From Tenuifilaceae bacterium CYCD (GTDB lineage Bacteria; Bacteroidota; Bacteroidia; Bacteroidales; Tenuifilaceae): a stretch of 64,000 nucleotides of DNA. The notes under the pieces are model-generated. The model was not told the DNA's origin, searched no databases, and saw only the letters and a program-made list of their open reading frames with translations. Where the stretch lies: assembly GCA_036322835.1 (NCBI GenBank), contig AP027304.1, positions 434,001 through 498,000 of the forward strand, in the 5' to 3' direction. Below, one piece after another: positions 52,544-61,522 of the stretch. Numbering within the stretch: the first letter of the stretch is position 1; each line of letters starts with the position of its first letter. Both the position numbers and the translations under genes were made by a program.

Positions 52544-55000
52544 TTATTTTAGAGCAACGGATAAAGAGAGTTTAATTGCGAAATTATCCTTAATATCATC
52601 GTACGCATAGTAGCCATAACGGTAAAAACCACCAAGACCAAATCCTAAGTAAAACATATTCATGTAGTTTAAGCGTACAATGCTATTTATTATCAACCCC
52701 GACTCTAAGTAAATTTTGTCCTTCTGATTAAAATCAATTCCCTGGATGGATGGGTTGCTCAGAGTTCCCCATCCGGAGTTCTGTACCACTATAAACTGCG
52801 GTTTAAACTTCTTTGTTTTTAATAGTAACGATCCAAAGTTATGGGAGTAGTACAAGTTAACGTATCTATCGGAAAGAAATTCGTACGGTTTCATGGTCTG
52901 AAAGCTGTTATTGATAACCATTGAGAAACCCTGATTCCAGCTCCCCTCCCCAGTAAAAAGAAAACTATACGGTAAACTCCTATCAACCAAACCTGCATCT
53001 ATTTTGATATTCGACTGTCCAATTCTTCCATTATATGCAATTAAGTAAATTGATGCTTCGTACTTATTATAATTATAACTTGACTTGTTAAATAGGTTAG
53101 TTCCTCGTTGATAGGATAGAGAAATAATAGGGTTACCTTCGAAACTAACGTAACGCTGGTCGCCAATTGTTGATAACCCCTCTTTATAAGCGTATCGAGC
53201 AGATAACTGAAATTCATCGGCATGATAATCAGTAAAAGCATTACCCTTATAGGTGTAAGGATACAGCGTTGTTAATTCCTTTAAGCTTAGCATAGCAGAT
53301 ATTTTAAGGAATCGCAAGGCCCTAAAACTCAACTCAGCTTGCTCCTCAATGCATTTATCATAGCGATACCCCAAGTAACCTCTGAGGTAATTATTGGATG
53401 TGGTTCTATCGATACTGGTTTTGTTAATTGTTCCAACCTCTTTTAGGTCGTTCCTGTACCCCAACCTAAATTTTACCTCATTATACCTATCTATATGAAA
53501 AACCACAGATCCACCATACTTAAATTCATCATCGCTAAATCCATAAGCACCATACCCTCCAATCCAGATGTATTTAGATAGTTTATCGTTAGTGATTAAA
53601 CCGAATCCTAGCCGAGATCCTTCATAATCGTTATGTGTGTATATACTACTGATATCAACATCAATAACGCCGTAAGGTATCTTTCCCTCCCAGAATTTCG
53701 GAATAAGATTAATCCAGTAATCGAAATTGCGCTTCTTGCCAACACTATCCATAAAATGATAGGTATTCTTCTCGCGCATAGAAAGTGAATCTCTCCGAAT
53801 AGATCTTATAATAGAATCGCTTTGCAGCATGCTGATCTTATCTATCGACACATTTTCTAGTCCAACACGACCTGCCATACCGTTGGGATTCAAGTTGACG
53901 CTATCAATTACCGATGTTATAATATACGCGGGGTATGCATTTATCTTTTTATTTATTTTTTGCGACACCATGCCAATTTCCTCATCGAGCTTTTCGGGGA
54001 ACCATTTGCCATTTACAAATCGGTAATCCTGCCTAAACCGAAATCCAATTAATCCCTTTTCAAACGGTTCCACCACAATATTTTTAAGCGCATAGCCATT
54101 GGAACTAATAAACATGGTGCCGGTTAAACTATTGAAATTCCGACCCCTTTTAGGATAAAAATTCACCACAAAGATTGTATCCAGACCCTCAGCATAGGTC
54201 TCCTGCAGATGAAAGTTGTATATACTAAGACACCCATCGGTTAGTGGACTTACGTACTCGGTGATTGATTTATCGTTTGATACTGGCAGCAAAAATAGGG
54301 GAACGCTACTGTTGTAAAATGATATTGAATTATGAAACAACGATATAAAACTCTGAACAAACAATGGGCTCTCAAAACCAGAAGTTTTTTGGGCTATAAT
54401 TTTACTCTCGGTTCTTCCCTCGGAATGCAAACACGAAACAATACACTCGGAAATAAAACCGGCCTGCTTCTCCATTTGTTTATTCCGTTTTATAGAAGTA
54501 CTATCCTCCGAGGTTGCGTCACCGGCCATTTTCAAATCAATAATGGTTTTGAAATAGCATCTATAGCTATACTTATCGTACCGATGATAATTATTCTGAT
54601 CTTTGTTTCGCAGAACATTTCTTATAATTGGTATTGCTGGATTTGCCTCGGGTCTAATAACTACTGCTTCTATTTCGAGAACATGGGGCTCTAACACAAT
54701 AATCAATTTATTCCGATTGGAAATTGATTCGATATTAAACACCTGAGGCTGATAGCCAACACAAGAAACATTAATGCTAGTTACATTCGCATCCTGAATC
54801 TCAAACCGACCATTAACATCGGAAATAACCCCCTTCTGTAAAGATTGACTCTGATATATTACTGCGGCAAAAGGAATGGGCAACTTTGTATCTTTCTCTA
54901 CAATAACTCCTTTTATGGAGTTTTGAGAATATATTGCAGAACTGATCAGCAAAAAGGACAAAAATGAACACGTGGATTTCGAAATTAATCTGATAATCAT
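52544..55000 (-). CDS. DUF5686 outer-membrane protein with carboxypeptidase-regulatory-like domain
   Basis: An 818-residue protein with a signal peptide (ending SSAIYSQ) and an N-terminal CarboxypepD_reg-like domain (SIKGVIVEKDTKLPIPFAAV, about 27-110). A middle region (about 130-430) is followed by a barrel-like C-terminal half ending KLSLSVALK. The order CarboxypepD_reg, DUF5686, barrel is well known in Bacteroidota, but the function is not. It may be a surface receptor or an assembly protein. It is 36 nt downstream of the lipoprotein amidotransferase gene on the same strand. Confidence 0.84.
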   Translation of the reverse strand: MIIRLISKSTCSFLSFLLISSAIYSQNSIKGVIVEKDTKLPIPFAAVIYQSQSLQKGVISDVNGRFEIQDANVTSINVSCVGYQPQVFNIESISNRNKLIIVLEPHVLEIEAVVIRPEANPAIPIIRNVLRNKDQNNYHRYDKYSYRCYFKTIIDLKMAGDATSEDSTSIKRNKQMEKQAGFISECIVSCLHSEGRTESKIIAQKTSGFESPLFVQSFISLFHNSISFYNSSVPLFLLPVSNDKSITEYVSPLTDGCLSIYNFHLQETYAEGLDTIFVVNFYPKRGRNFNSLTGTMFISSNGYALKNIVVEPFEKGLIGFRFRQDYRFVNGKWFPEKLDEEIGMVSQKINKKINAYPAYIITSVIDSVNLNPNGMAGRVGLENVSIDKISMLQSDSIIRSIRRDSLSMREKNTYHFMDSVGKKRNFDYWINLIPKFWEGKIPYGVIDVDISSIYTHNDYEGSRLGFGLITNDKLSKYIWIGGYGAYGFSDDEFKYGGSVVFHIDRYNEVKFRLGYRNDLKEVGTINKTSIDRTTSNNYLRGYLGYRYDKCIEEQAELSFRALRFLKISAMLSLKELTTLYPYTYKGNAFTDYHADEFQLSARYAYKEGLSTIGDQRYVSFEGNPIISLSYQRGTNLFNKSSYNYNKYEASIYLIAYNGRIGQSNIKIDAGLVDRSLPYSFLFTGEGSWNQGFSMVINNSFQTMKPYEFLSDRYVNLYYSHNFGSLLLKTKKFKPQFIVVQNSGWGTLSNPSIQGIDFNQKDKIYLESGLIINSIVRLNYMNMFYLGFGLGGFYRYGYYAYDDIKDNFAIKLSLSVALK

Positions 55001-55036
55001 ATAAAATCTTAAAAAACTTAAACAGCCAAAACTTGA

Positions 55037-56152
55037 TTATTCAATTATCTTGCCAAAATATTTCCAAAATTCACGATGAAAATTCTCGCCAGCATCGCCA
55101 CCATACAAATCGAGATACGAGACCTTTGATGGTTGATTAGGCACAAAGCGCAGCACCTCGTTTTTTGAATATAAAAGAGTTGGCTCGGGGTGAAACTGAA
55201 CCCCAATTACATTGGGAAACTGCGCGTGAGTAATAGCCTCAATAATCTTTCCATCCATCGACAAGCCTGCAACCTTAATATTCTGCCCAAGTTTTTTAAT
55301 ACACTGATGATGGCTACTCAAAACATGTGGGCAAAAACCACTATTAGCCATTGATATAAAGGGTTCATCAACAAAATTTACCTGATGAAAACTGCCCCAT
55401 ATCAGATTGTTATCAATTGCAAAATTATTGTAATAGTTCCTATGCTGCATATTAGTTTCGGTAGTTAAAATTGACTCCACTGTATTTTGACCATAAATTT
55501 CCGAAGGAATATCCTGAATCAAATTGCCACCCGTGGCTACGTTTATCGATTGCATTCCCAAACAAATTCCCAAAACAGTATAATTCTTATTTTGCTCAAG
55601 GAGTGGTTTAAACTGTGGATCCCGACTTCCACCCAACAAGTGAAATAGAAAAGAAAGTTCCATAAAATGCCGGTAAGGATCTATTACCTGAGTTAGCAAA
55701 CTCGTAGATTCTCCGTAGCACGCAGGTGGCATGTCTGGCCCTCCAAAAAAGATAATCGCCTTACTCCCTTTAAAAATCTGCTCAAAAAAGGTGCTGCACC
55801 TGTTTTTATGGTATATCAAATCATGATCCAGTTTAAGATCTATTGGCAGCAGATAAAAGTTTTCAATATCGTGCTGAACAATATAGCCCTCGGATAAAGA
55901 ATAATCATAAACTTCATCGCTTTGATAAACACCAACAAACTGTAAATTCGACTTATTGGGTATAATTTTATTATCGGTCAGATACTTTACCGTTTTAATA
56001 TTGTTTACCGTTGGATGCATTATGATTATGGTGCTGGTGCTATCACATAAATCATCAACCGAGATAAAAACTTTCCTTGGCTCCTGTTTACAGCCCATCA
56101 AAACCGGAAAGCAGATTGCAAGGAGAAGAAATTTTTTAAATATTTTTTTCAT
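55037..56152 (-). CDS. Lipoprotein with class I glutamine amidotransferase/C26 peptidase domain
   Basis: A 371-residue protein with a lipobox (MKKIFKKFLLLAICFPVLMGC, lipidated Cys21). A class I glutaminase fold follows: the nucleophile is in VLGICLGMQSINVATGGNLIQDIPSEIYG and the His/Glu pair in VIGVQFHPEPTLLY. This is the pattern of the peptidase C26 family, which includes gamma-glutamyl-GABA hydrolase (PuuD). Those are cytoplasmic, so an exported lipid-anchored version is unusual and may cleave gamma-glutamyl bonds outside the cytoplasm. The ATG at 56152 is chosen because the signal peptide starts there. It lies 23 nt after the M28 gene. Confidence 0.84.
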   Translation of the reverse strand: MKKIFKKFLLLAICFPVLMGCKQEPRKVFISVDDLCDSTSTIIIMHPTVNNIKTVKYLTDNKIIPNKSNLQFVGVYQSDEVYDYSLSEGYIVQHDIENFYLLPIDLKLDHDLIYHKNRCSTFFEQIFKGSKAIIFFGGPDMPPACYGESTSLLTQVIDPYRHFMELSFLFHLLGGSRDPQFKPLLEQNKNYTVLGICLGMQSINVATGGNLIQDIPSEIYGQNTVESILTTETNMQHRNYYNNFAIDNNLIWGSFHQVNFVDEPFISMANSGFCPHVLSSHHQCIKKLGQNIKVAGLSMDGKIIEAITHAQFPNVIGVQFHPEPTLLYSKNEVLRFVPNQPSKVSYLDLYGGDAGENFHREFWKYFGKIIE

Positions 56153-56175
56153 GGTAGTTATTTGTGATGTTTTAA

Positions 56176-57627
56176 CTAAAAACGGAAACCCAAACTTATA
56201 ATTGTACTGTGTTGCATAACATTGCAATTCTTATCGATTGATTTGAACGATATTGAATTTGTAAGAATTAACTGCGTTTTCATTATGCTGAATCCGAGAC
56301 CATACTGAATTCCGACCTCTTCGTGAGTAAAGTACTTGTCGAAATCCATCCTATTTGCCCCAACCTTGCCGGCAAACCTATAGGAGTAATATGGGCCGGC
56401 AAACAGAAATGCTTGGTTTTCGACAAGATCCTCCATGATAGAAAGAACCTTCATTCGAATATTTAGTGGCACTGTAAATTCATGCGTTCGGAGAGTTCCC
56501 CAGGTATGCTCGCTTCCTCTGGATTGGTATAGCAGTTCGGGTTGCAGGCTAAATTGTTTTGATAATCGAATTTCCGAATATAATCCCGCATTAAAAGCAA
56601 ACACCGTTTTTCCGTAAAAATATTCATCCTTGTAGTTATGCCCAGCGGATCCTAGGCCTACTTTAAATCCAAATTTAGGCCTAAAGCCTTTCCCTCCAAT
56701 CGATGCCAGAAACTGACTATCGGGAACTAAGATTTGGGAGTCCGAAAGTCGAACAACCAAGTCGTTCATAAATTCAGCAATTTTTGCCATGCCATCGTAA
56801 TCCACCAAATTTGCATCGTCCTGTGGCTGATGGTACGGCGATACCGTTGAAGTAAACACATGAACCGAGGGGATTCCTTTTTTGCCAAAGGGGGAAGTGT
56901 CGGTTTGCATCTCAATTCGTTTCCCTTCCTCCTTTACCTTTATGTTATGCTTTGCCGCAATTTCATCGATTAATTTCTCGCCATCATTCAGAGTTGAATT
57001 TCCTACAACATCTATTCCCCCATACTTGGATAGCATTCCAACCATATCAAGACTAAACATCATCTTAACCCTATCAACAGGGATTATATTATTATTGACT
57101 ATATAAGTTGAGCCTATTAAGCCCGACTCCTCACCATCAAAGGCAATCAGTATTACCGATCGTTTTAACTGATCTCTATTCTTCGAAAGCCATCTCCCCA
57201 TCTCAATAACCATGGCCGTACCAGAGGCATTATCATCAGCACCATTATAAACTACCATGCTGTCACCTTTCAAATAATATGCAAGATGATCGTAATGAGC
57301 CCCAACAACAACATATTCATTTTTTAGAATGGAATCAGCACCCTCAACCCACCCTATGATGTTACAGCCTTCGGTTTTGAACATCATTCTACTATTAATA
57401 AAATGATGCATATACCTTCCTTGCCAAGGTTGAATTCCTGCATCTCTAAACTGATTCTCAATGTAATTGGCAGCCATTCTTCCGCCTTGAGTGCCAAAAC
57501 CTCGCCCCATTAATGAGTCATCGGCGAGGGTATAAACATGCTTTTTCAGTAGATGGATATCAATATTCTGAGCATCAAGCCTTACAAACAAAAGAAAAGC
57601 AATAATCATTAAGAAAAATCTATGCAT
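56176..57627 (-). CDS. M28 metallopeptidase fused to an outer-membrane barrel-like domain
   Basis: A 483-residue protein with a signal peptide (MHRFFLMIIAFLLFVRLDAQ). Residues about 25-310 form an M28 di-zinc aminopeptidase-type domain with all expected ligands: His111 (VVGAHYDH), Asp131 (GADDNASG), Glu166/167 (FDGEESG), Asp194 (FSLDMVG) and His266 (SPYHQPQDD). Residues about 315-483 alternate as beta strands (KFGFKVGLGSAGHNYKDEYFYG; AGLYSEIRLSKQFSLQPELLYQS) and end STIISLGFRF, like a PorT-type outer-membrane barrel. So the peptidase would sit on the outer membrane. The ATG at 57627 is chosen over upstream options that lack a signal peptide. It lies 86 nt after the histidine kinase gene. Confidence 0.86.
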   Translation of the reverse strand: MHRFFLMIIAFLLFVRLDAQNIDIHLLKKHVYTLADDSLMGRGFGTQGGRMAANYIENQFRDAGIQPWQGRYMHHFINSRMMFKTEGCNIIGWVEGADSILKNEYVVVGAHYDHLAYYLKGDSMVVYNGADDNASGTAMVIEMGRWLSKNRDQLKRSVILIAFDGEESGLIGSTYIVNNNIIPVDRVKMMFSLDMVGMLSKYGGIDVVGNSTLNDGEKLIDEIAAKHNIKVKEEGKRIEMQTDTSPFGKKGIPSVHVFTSTVSPYHQPQDDANLVDYDGMAKIAEFMNDLVVRLSDSQILVPDSQFLASIGGKGFRPKFGFKVGLGSAGHNYKDEYFYGKTVFAFNAGLYSEIRLSKQFSLQPELLYQSRGSEHTWGTLRTHEFTVPLNIRMKVLSIMEDLVENQAFLFAGPYYSYRFAGKVGANRMDFDKYFTHEEVGIQYGLGFSIMKTQLILTNSISFKSIDKNCNVMQHSTIISLGFRF

Positions 57628-57713
57628 AATGGTTTGTTTTAAGTACACGAACACAAAACACTGTAACTTACCAGTTACAATTCGATCACTAAATTTAGCA
57701 TAAGAAATAAGAA

Positions 57714-60593
57714 TCACAGCAATCCTTGAAGAGTTTTATAAAGAACCGCAATATTTATTGGTTTTGTTAAATAAGCATCGCAACCCACCTGAAATGCCTT
57801 CTCCTTCTCTGCCATTTGGGCATAAGCAGTCTGCGCTATCACAGGCATCTTCGGATAAAGAAGTTTGATGGCTTTAGTGGCATCTAATCCATCCATCACC
57901 GGCATTTTGATATCCATAAGCACCGCCTTAATGCTCATCTCCTGCCTGACCATCTCAACGGCCTCGGCTCCATTAATGGCTACCAACACCCTAGCATTAG
58001 CATTCTGGAGAGCTTTTTGTAGAAGCATTTTATTAATGTTATCATCCTCCGCTAATAGAATGGTTGCCCCGCCAAAGTCGTACTTTTGAGGAGCAGACTC
58101 GTCCACAGGCTCTCGTTCAATTCTATCCATAGTTTTTATATTTGGTATTGTGAATACAAATTTTGATCCTTGATTTAGCTCACTCTGAACCCATATCTCG
58201 CCGCCTAGCATTTCGACCAAAGACTTAGATATCGATAAACCAAGCCCAGTTCCTTTCATGGAGCTCTGAATAACTCCTTCAACCTGAAAGAATCTATCGA
58301 AAATCATTTTTTGGTTCTCCTGTGCAATTCCAACTCCGGTATCCTTTACCCATATCTCAATACACTGCTGATTCTCAGAGCAACCAACCTCAATTATTCC
58401 CGCCTTAGTAAATTTTATGGCATTGTTAATAAGGTACCCGAGAATCTGCATTATTTTAGATTCATCGGACAGAATATTAATTGGCACATCTTTATTACAC
58501 CTGCAAAAAAGGGTTAACCCTTTTTTCAATGCATTTTTTTGGAAGTTTGAGGTTACCTTCCCAATTGTATTAATTATAGAAACCGGGAGATGCTTTAAGG
58601 AAACTTGTCCCGAATCAATTCTAGAGATATCGATAATATCGTTTATAATTGAAAGCAATTGAATGCTGGAATCCGATATCATTTCAGCGTAACGCTTTGC
58701 TTCTTCATCAACCATATTGGACTGCCGCAAAAGTTGGCAGAAACCAACGATGCCATTCATTGGTGTTCTAATTTCATGGCTCATGTTGGCCAGAAAAGCT
58801 GATTTTAAACGATCGCTCTCCTGAGCTTTCTCGGTTGCAACGATAAGTTTTTCGTTAATAGCATTAATACGCTGATTACTTTTGAACAATTCTTCGTTTT
58901 GCTGCTGGAGTAGTTTATCATTCTGCAAAAGTTTATCCTCTGCAAGTTTCCGTTCGGAAATATCCCTGGCAACCGCGTATATAAGTGTGTCGTCCATAAA
59001 CGATCTCCACTCAATCCACTTGTAATCGCCCTGCCGCGTTCTATATCTATTCACAAAGTTTAATGCTTGCCTATGGCTATGCAACTCGGCAACTACATTT
59101 TGAGTCGATTCAATGTCATCGGGATGAATAAACTCGAAAATATTTCTGCCAACCAAATCACTCGGATTAAAACCAAGCAGCCGACCCCATTCCGGATTAA
59201 TCTTACGGAAATATCCATCTTGATCGGCAATACATAGCAAATCTAAACTGTTATTAAAGTATCGTTCCAACTCCTCGGATTTTTTTTCAACCGCCCTTTC
59301 GGCATTTACCCGAGCAGTAATGTCGTACGAAACACCGAGCACCTCCTTTACACGATTATTTGCATCAAAGTATGGCGTAAAAACAGTATCAAAAACCAAC
59401 CCGTTGACAATTATCTCTGCTTTAATTGATTCTCCCAGTAAAGCCCGCCTTGCACAGTTGGTAATATCAGGGTAATCCTTGTATATCTCAAACAACGATA
59501 AGCCAACAACTTCACCAGGTTTTAATCCAAGTTTAGATAGGGCAAGTCCTTCGGAAAATGTAAAAACACCTGACGCATCGAAAACAAAAAAAACAAGAGG
59601 ATTTTCCGTGATTACTTTTCGAAACTTATACTCGCTTTGCAGCAGTGTTTCTCTAACTTTAACTTGATCCGTGATATTTACTCCCGAACAAATGATCTCA
59701 ATAAATGCTTCGTCGGAATTATTCTCGGCAATTCTAAAATCCCATGCAAACCAAGCGTCATCACCATTTTTAGTGATAATGCTTGACTCATTTTTATGCG
59801 AAATAAGGTCGGATCTCACGTTTAAAGAACTCAAAGCTTCTTTGAAAAAAACACAATTATCAGGAAATACTAGCCCTAATGCATTTCTACCTTTCACCTC
59901 GGGCCATGTTAAACCAAGCAAATTTAGCAAGTATGCATTGGCATAGGTAATTCTACCAAGATGATCCGTTTTGAAAATTGCTCCCGATATGCGTTCTAGC
60001 AAAAAATTATACTTATCCTCAACTTGTTTTAGTTTATTTTGAGACAGAAATGATTTACGCTTTACCAAATAAAAGCATAAAACACCCCAAATTACAGAGT
60101 AAACAACTAGAAGAAATAAATTTTGTCCAGAAATGATCCTGCCTTTGGTTGCTATTGAAAAAACAAAAAACTGACAAAAGAGGCCAAAAACAATATAGTA
60201 ATGTACTTTATCTATTTTCGAGTTGAATATCCTTCTTAAGTAGTAAAAGGATACACCCAACAATAAACTCATTAAAACAACAACAAAGAATATGATTGAA
60301 ACATGGCTAACTGATAGAATGCAATACAACGATCCTATTAGAACCGAAACTAAACCAACAACAGGCCCTGCAATAAAACCAACAGCACTAAAGAACAAAA
60401 CAGTAGGCGATAAATCGAACGAGATTCCAAATAATTGAAATATTGGCATCAATGCAATGAATGCTATCCCATACAGTACTCCGCGCACCAATTTTCCCCA
60501 CAAAGAATTACTACTAGGTACTGAACTTACAAGGAAAATAAGTCCAAGTAGATATACCAATGTAACCGTATTCGATATAATAATTGAATTCAT
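57714..60593 (-). CDS. Hybrid histidine kinase with membrane sensor and PAS domains
   Basis: A 959-residue hybrid sensor kinase. Residues about 1-190 carry six or so membrane segments, with SPTVLFFSAVGFIAGPVVGLVSVLIG resembling a 5TM LytS-like sensor. Three PAS domains follow (about 195-310, 318-430 and 440-565). HisKA has the phosphorylated His606 (FLANMSHEIRTPMNGIVGF). The HATPase_c domain shows VKDTGVGIAQENQKMIF and MKGTGLGLSISKSLVEMLGG. The receiver domain (about 840-958) has Asp894 (LMDIKMPVMDG) and Lys (YLTKPIN). The output is not clear, since no DNA-binding domain is present. It heads a probable five-gene operon of envelope proteins and has a good promoter. Confidence 0.9.
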   Translation of the reverse strand: MNSIIISNTVTLVYLLGLIFLVSSVPSSNSLWGKLVRGVLYGIAFIALMPIFQLFGISFDLSPTVLFFSAVGFIAGPVVGLVSVLIGSLYCILSVSHVSIIFFVVVLMSLLLGVSFYYLRRIFNSKIDKVHYYIVFGLFCQFFVFSIATKGRIISGQNLFLLVVYSVIWGVLCFYLVKRKSFLSQNKLKQVEDKYNFLLERISGAIFKTDHLGRITYANAYLLNLLGLTWPEVKGRNALGLVFPDNCVFFKEALSSLNVRSDLISHKNESSIITKNGDDAWFAWDFRIAENNSDEAFIEIICSGVNITDQVKVRETLLQSEYKFRKVITENPLVFFVFDASGVFTFSEGLALSKLGLKPGEVVGLSLFEIYKDYPDITNCARRALLGESIKAEIIVNGLVFDTVFTPYFDANNRVKEVLGVSYDITARVNAERAVEKKSEELERYFNNSLDLLCIADQDGYFRKINPEWGRLLGFNPSDLVGRNIFEFIHPDDIESTQNVVAELHSHRQALNFVNRYRTRQGDYKWIEWRSFMDDTLIYAVARDISERKLAEDKLLQNDKLLQQQNEELFKSNQRINAINEKLIVATEKAQESDRLKSAFLANMSHEIRTPMNGIVGFCQLLRQSNMVDEEAKRYAEMISDSSIQLLSIINDIIDISRIDSGQVSLKHLPVSIINTIGKVTSNFQKNALKKGLTLFCRCNKDVPINILSDESKIMQILGYLINNAIKFTKAGIIEVGCSENQQCIEIWVKDTGVGIAQENQKMIFDRFFQVEGVIQSSMKGTGLGLSISKSLVEMLGGEIWVQSELNQGSKFVFTIPNIKTMDRIEREPVDESAPQKYDFGGATILLAEDDNINKMLLQKALQNANARVLVAINGAEAVEMVRQEMSIKAVLMDIKMPVMDGLDATKAIKLLYPKMPVIAQTAYAQMAEKEKAFQVGCDAYLTKPINIAVLYKTLQGLL

Positions 60594-60609
60594 TTACACC
60601 TCATTATAT

Positions 60610-60640
60610 CAAATTTAGTATTTTTTGTGAGGTCTTACAA
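60610..60640 (-). promoter_or_regulatory. Putative promoter of the hybrid histidine kinase operon
   Basis: On the minus strand TTG (60640-60638) and TAAATTTG (60617-60610) are 20 nt apart, fitting TTG-N17-23-TAnnTTTG. The ATG at 60593 is 16 nt further. Confidence 0.55.
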
Positions 60641-60768
60641 CAAGTTTTTTGTATTTTTGATAGGCAAAACACAAATTTTATGGTTCTGATATACTGATTA
60701 TTGTGTAGTTTTATCGTTCGATTAAAAAAAAATATCGATCAATCGGTACAACTTGTTTAAACTTGATA

Positions 60769-60776
60769 TAGTTTTG
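60769..60776 (+). promoter_or_regulatory. Putative -7 box of the helical lipoprotein gene
   Basis: TAGTTTTG fits TAnnTTTG. The leader to the ATG at 60856 would be about 75 nt. No -33 TTG is at the right distance. Confidence 0.4.
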
Positions 60777-60855
60777 CACTGTTTTTCGAAACGAAAATTA
60801 TGAATTAATTATTTTTTTAATGTTTACTTTTTTATTTAACCCAAACACAAAAATT

Positions 60856-61452
60856 ATGAAAAACAAAGTTTTACTTGGATTTGCAGCCCTTGCTATGGTT
60901 GCTTTTCTTTCGAGTTGTGGTAAAGTGCCACAAGAAAAAATTGATGCCGCTAACGCAGCTATTGATTCTGCAAAAATGGCTGAAGCTGATGTATACGTTG
61001 CAGCTGACTTCGTAGCTATTCAAGATTCAATGAACGCAGTTATGGCTGACATTGAAGTTCAAAAATCAAAACTTTTCAAGAAATTTGGTCCAGCTAGCGA
61101 AAAACTTGATAGAATTCTTGAAACCGCTAAACAAGTAAAAGCTAACGCTATTACTAAGAAAGAAGAAGTTAAAGTAGAAGTTGAAGGTCTTATGACTGAA
61201 GTTACTACTCTTCTTGAAGAAAATACCAAATTAATGAAGAAAGCTCCACGCGGAAAAGAAGGTGCTGCTGTTCTTGAGCAAATCAAAACCGAGATGACCG
61301 CTATTGAAGCTTCTGCTGCTGAAGCAAAAGGCATGTACGATGCTGGTAAATATATGGACGCTTCTAACAAGATTAAAGCTGCCAAAGATAGCGCTACCAG
61401 AATCAACACCGAATTAAACGATGCTATTGCTAAAGTAAAAGGCAAAAAATAG
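60856..61452 (+). CDS. Helical lipoprotein with C-terminal Lys-Lys
   Basis: A 198-residue lipoprotein (MKNKVLLGFAALAMVAFLSSC; lipobox LSSC, lipidated Cys21). The mature part is rich in Ala, Lys and Glu and should be almost entirely helical or coiled-coil: VPQEKIDAANAAIDSAKMAEADVYVAADF, then EKLDRILETAKQVKANAIT and AAEAKGMYDAGKYMDASNKIKAAKDSA. It ends AKVKGKK. Its codons favour GCT, GAA, AAA and GTA more than neighbours do, and a strong terminator follows, suggesting high expression. The pattern AGKYMDASNKIKAAKD recurs as KGDYLKANSKIETAED in the next gene. A tether role like that of Braun's lipoprotein is inferred only. The ATG at 60856 opens on the signal peptide; an ATG at 60820 is less likely. 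Confidence 0.85.
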   Translation: MKNKVLLGFAALAMVAFLSSCGKVPQEKIDAANAAIDSAKMAEADVYVAADFVAIQDSMNAVMADIEVQKSKLFKKFGPASEKLDRILETAKQVKANAITKKEEVKVEVEGLMTEVTTLLEENTKLMKKAPRGKEGAAVLEQIKTEMTAIEASAAEAKGMYDAGKYMDASNKIKAAKDSATRINTELNDAIAKVKGKK

Positions 61453-61476
61453 TATTGATAAATAGTATTTTTCTTG

Positions 61477-61506
61477 ATCCCCGGGGTAAAACCCGGGGAT
61501 TTTTTT
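61477..61506 (+). terminator. Strong terminator after the helical lipoprotein gene
   Basis: Arms ATCCCCGGG (61477-61485) and CCCGGGGAT (61492-61500) with a 6-nt loop and a following T6 run. The next gene starts only 17 nt later, so its expression may depend on read-through. Confidence 0.88.
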
Positions 61507-61522
61507 AGATATTTGCAGCATT

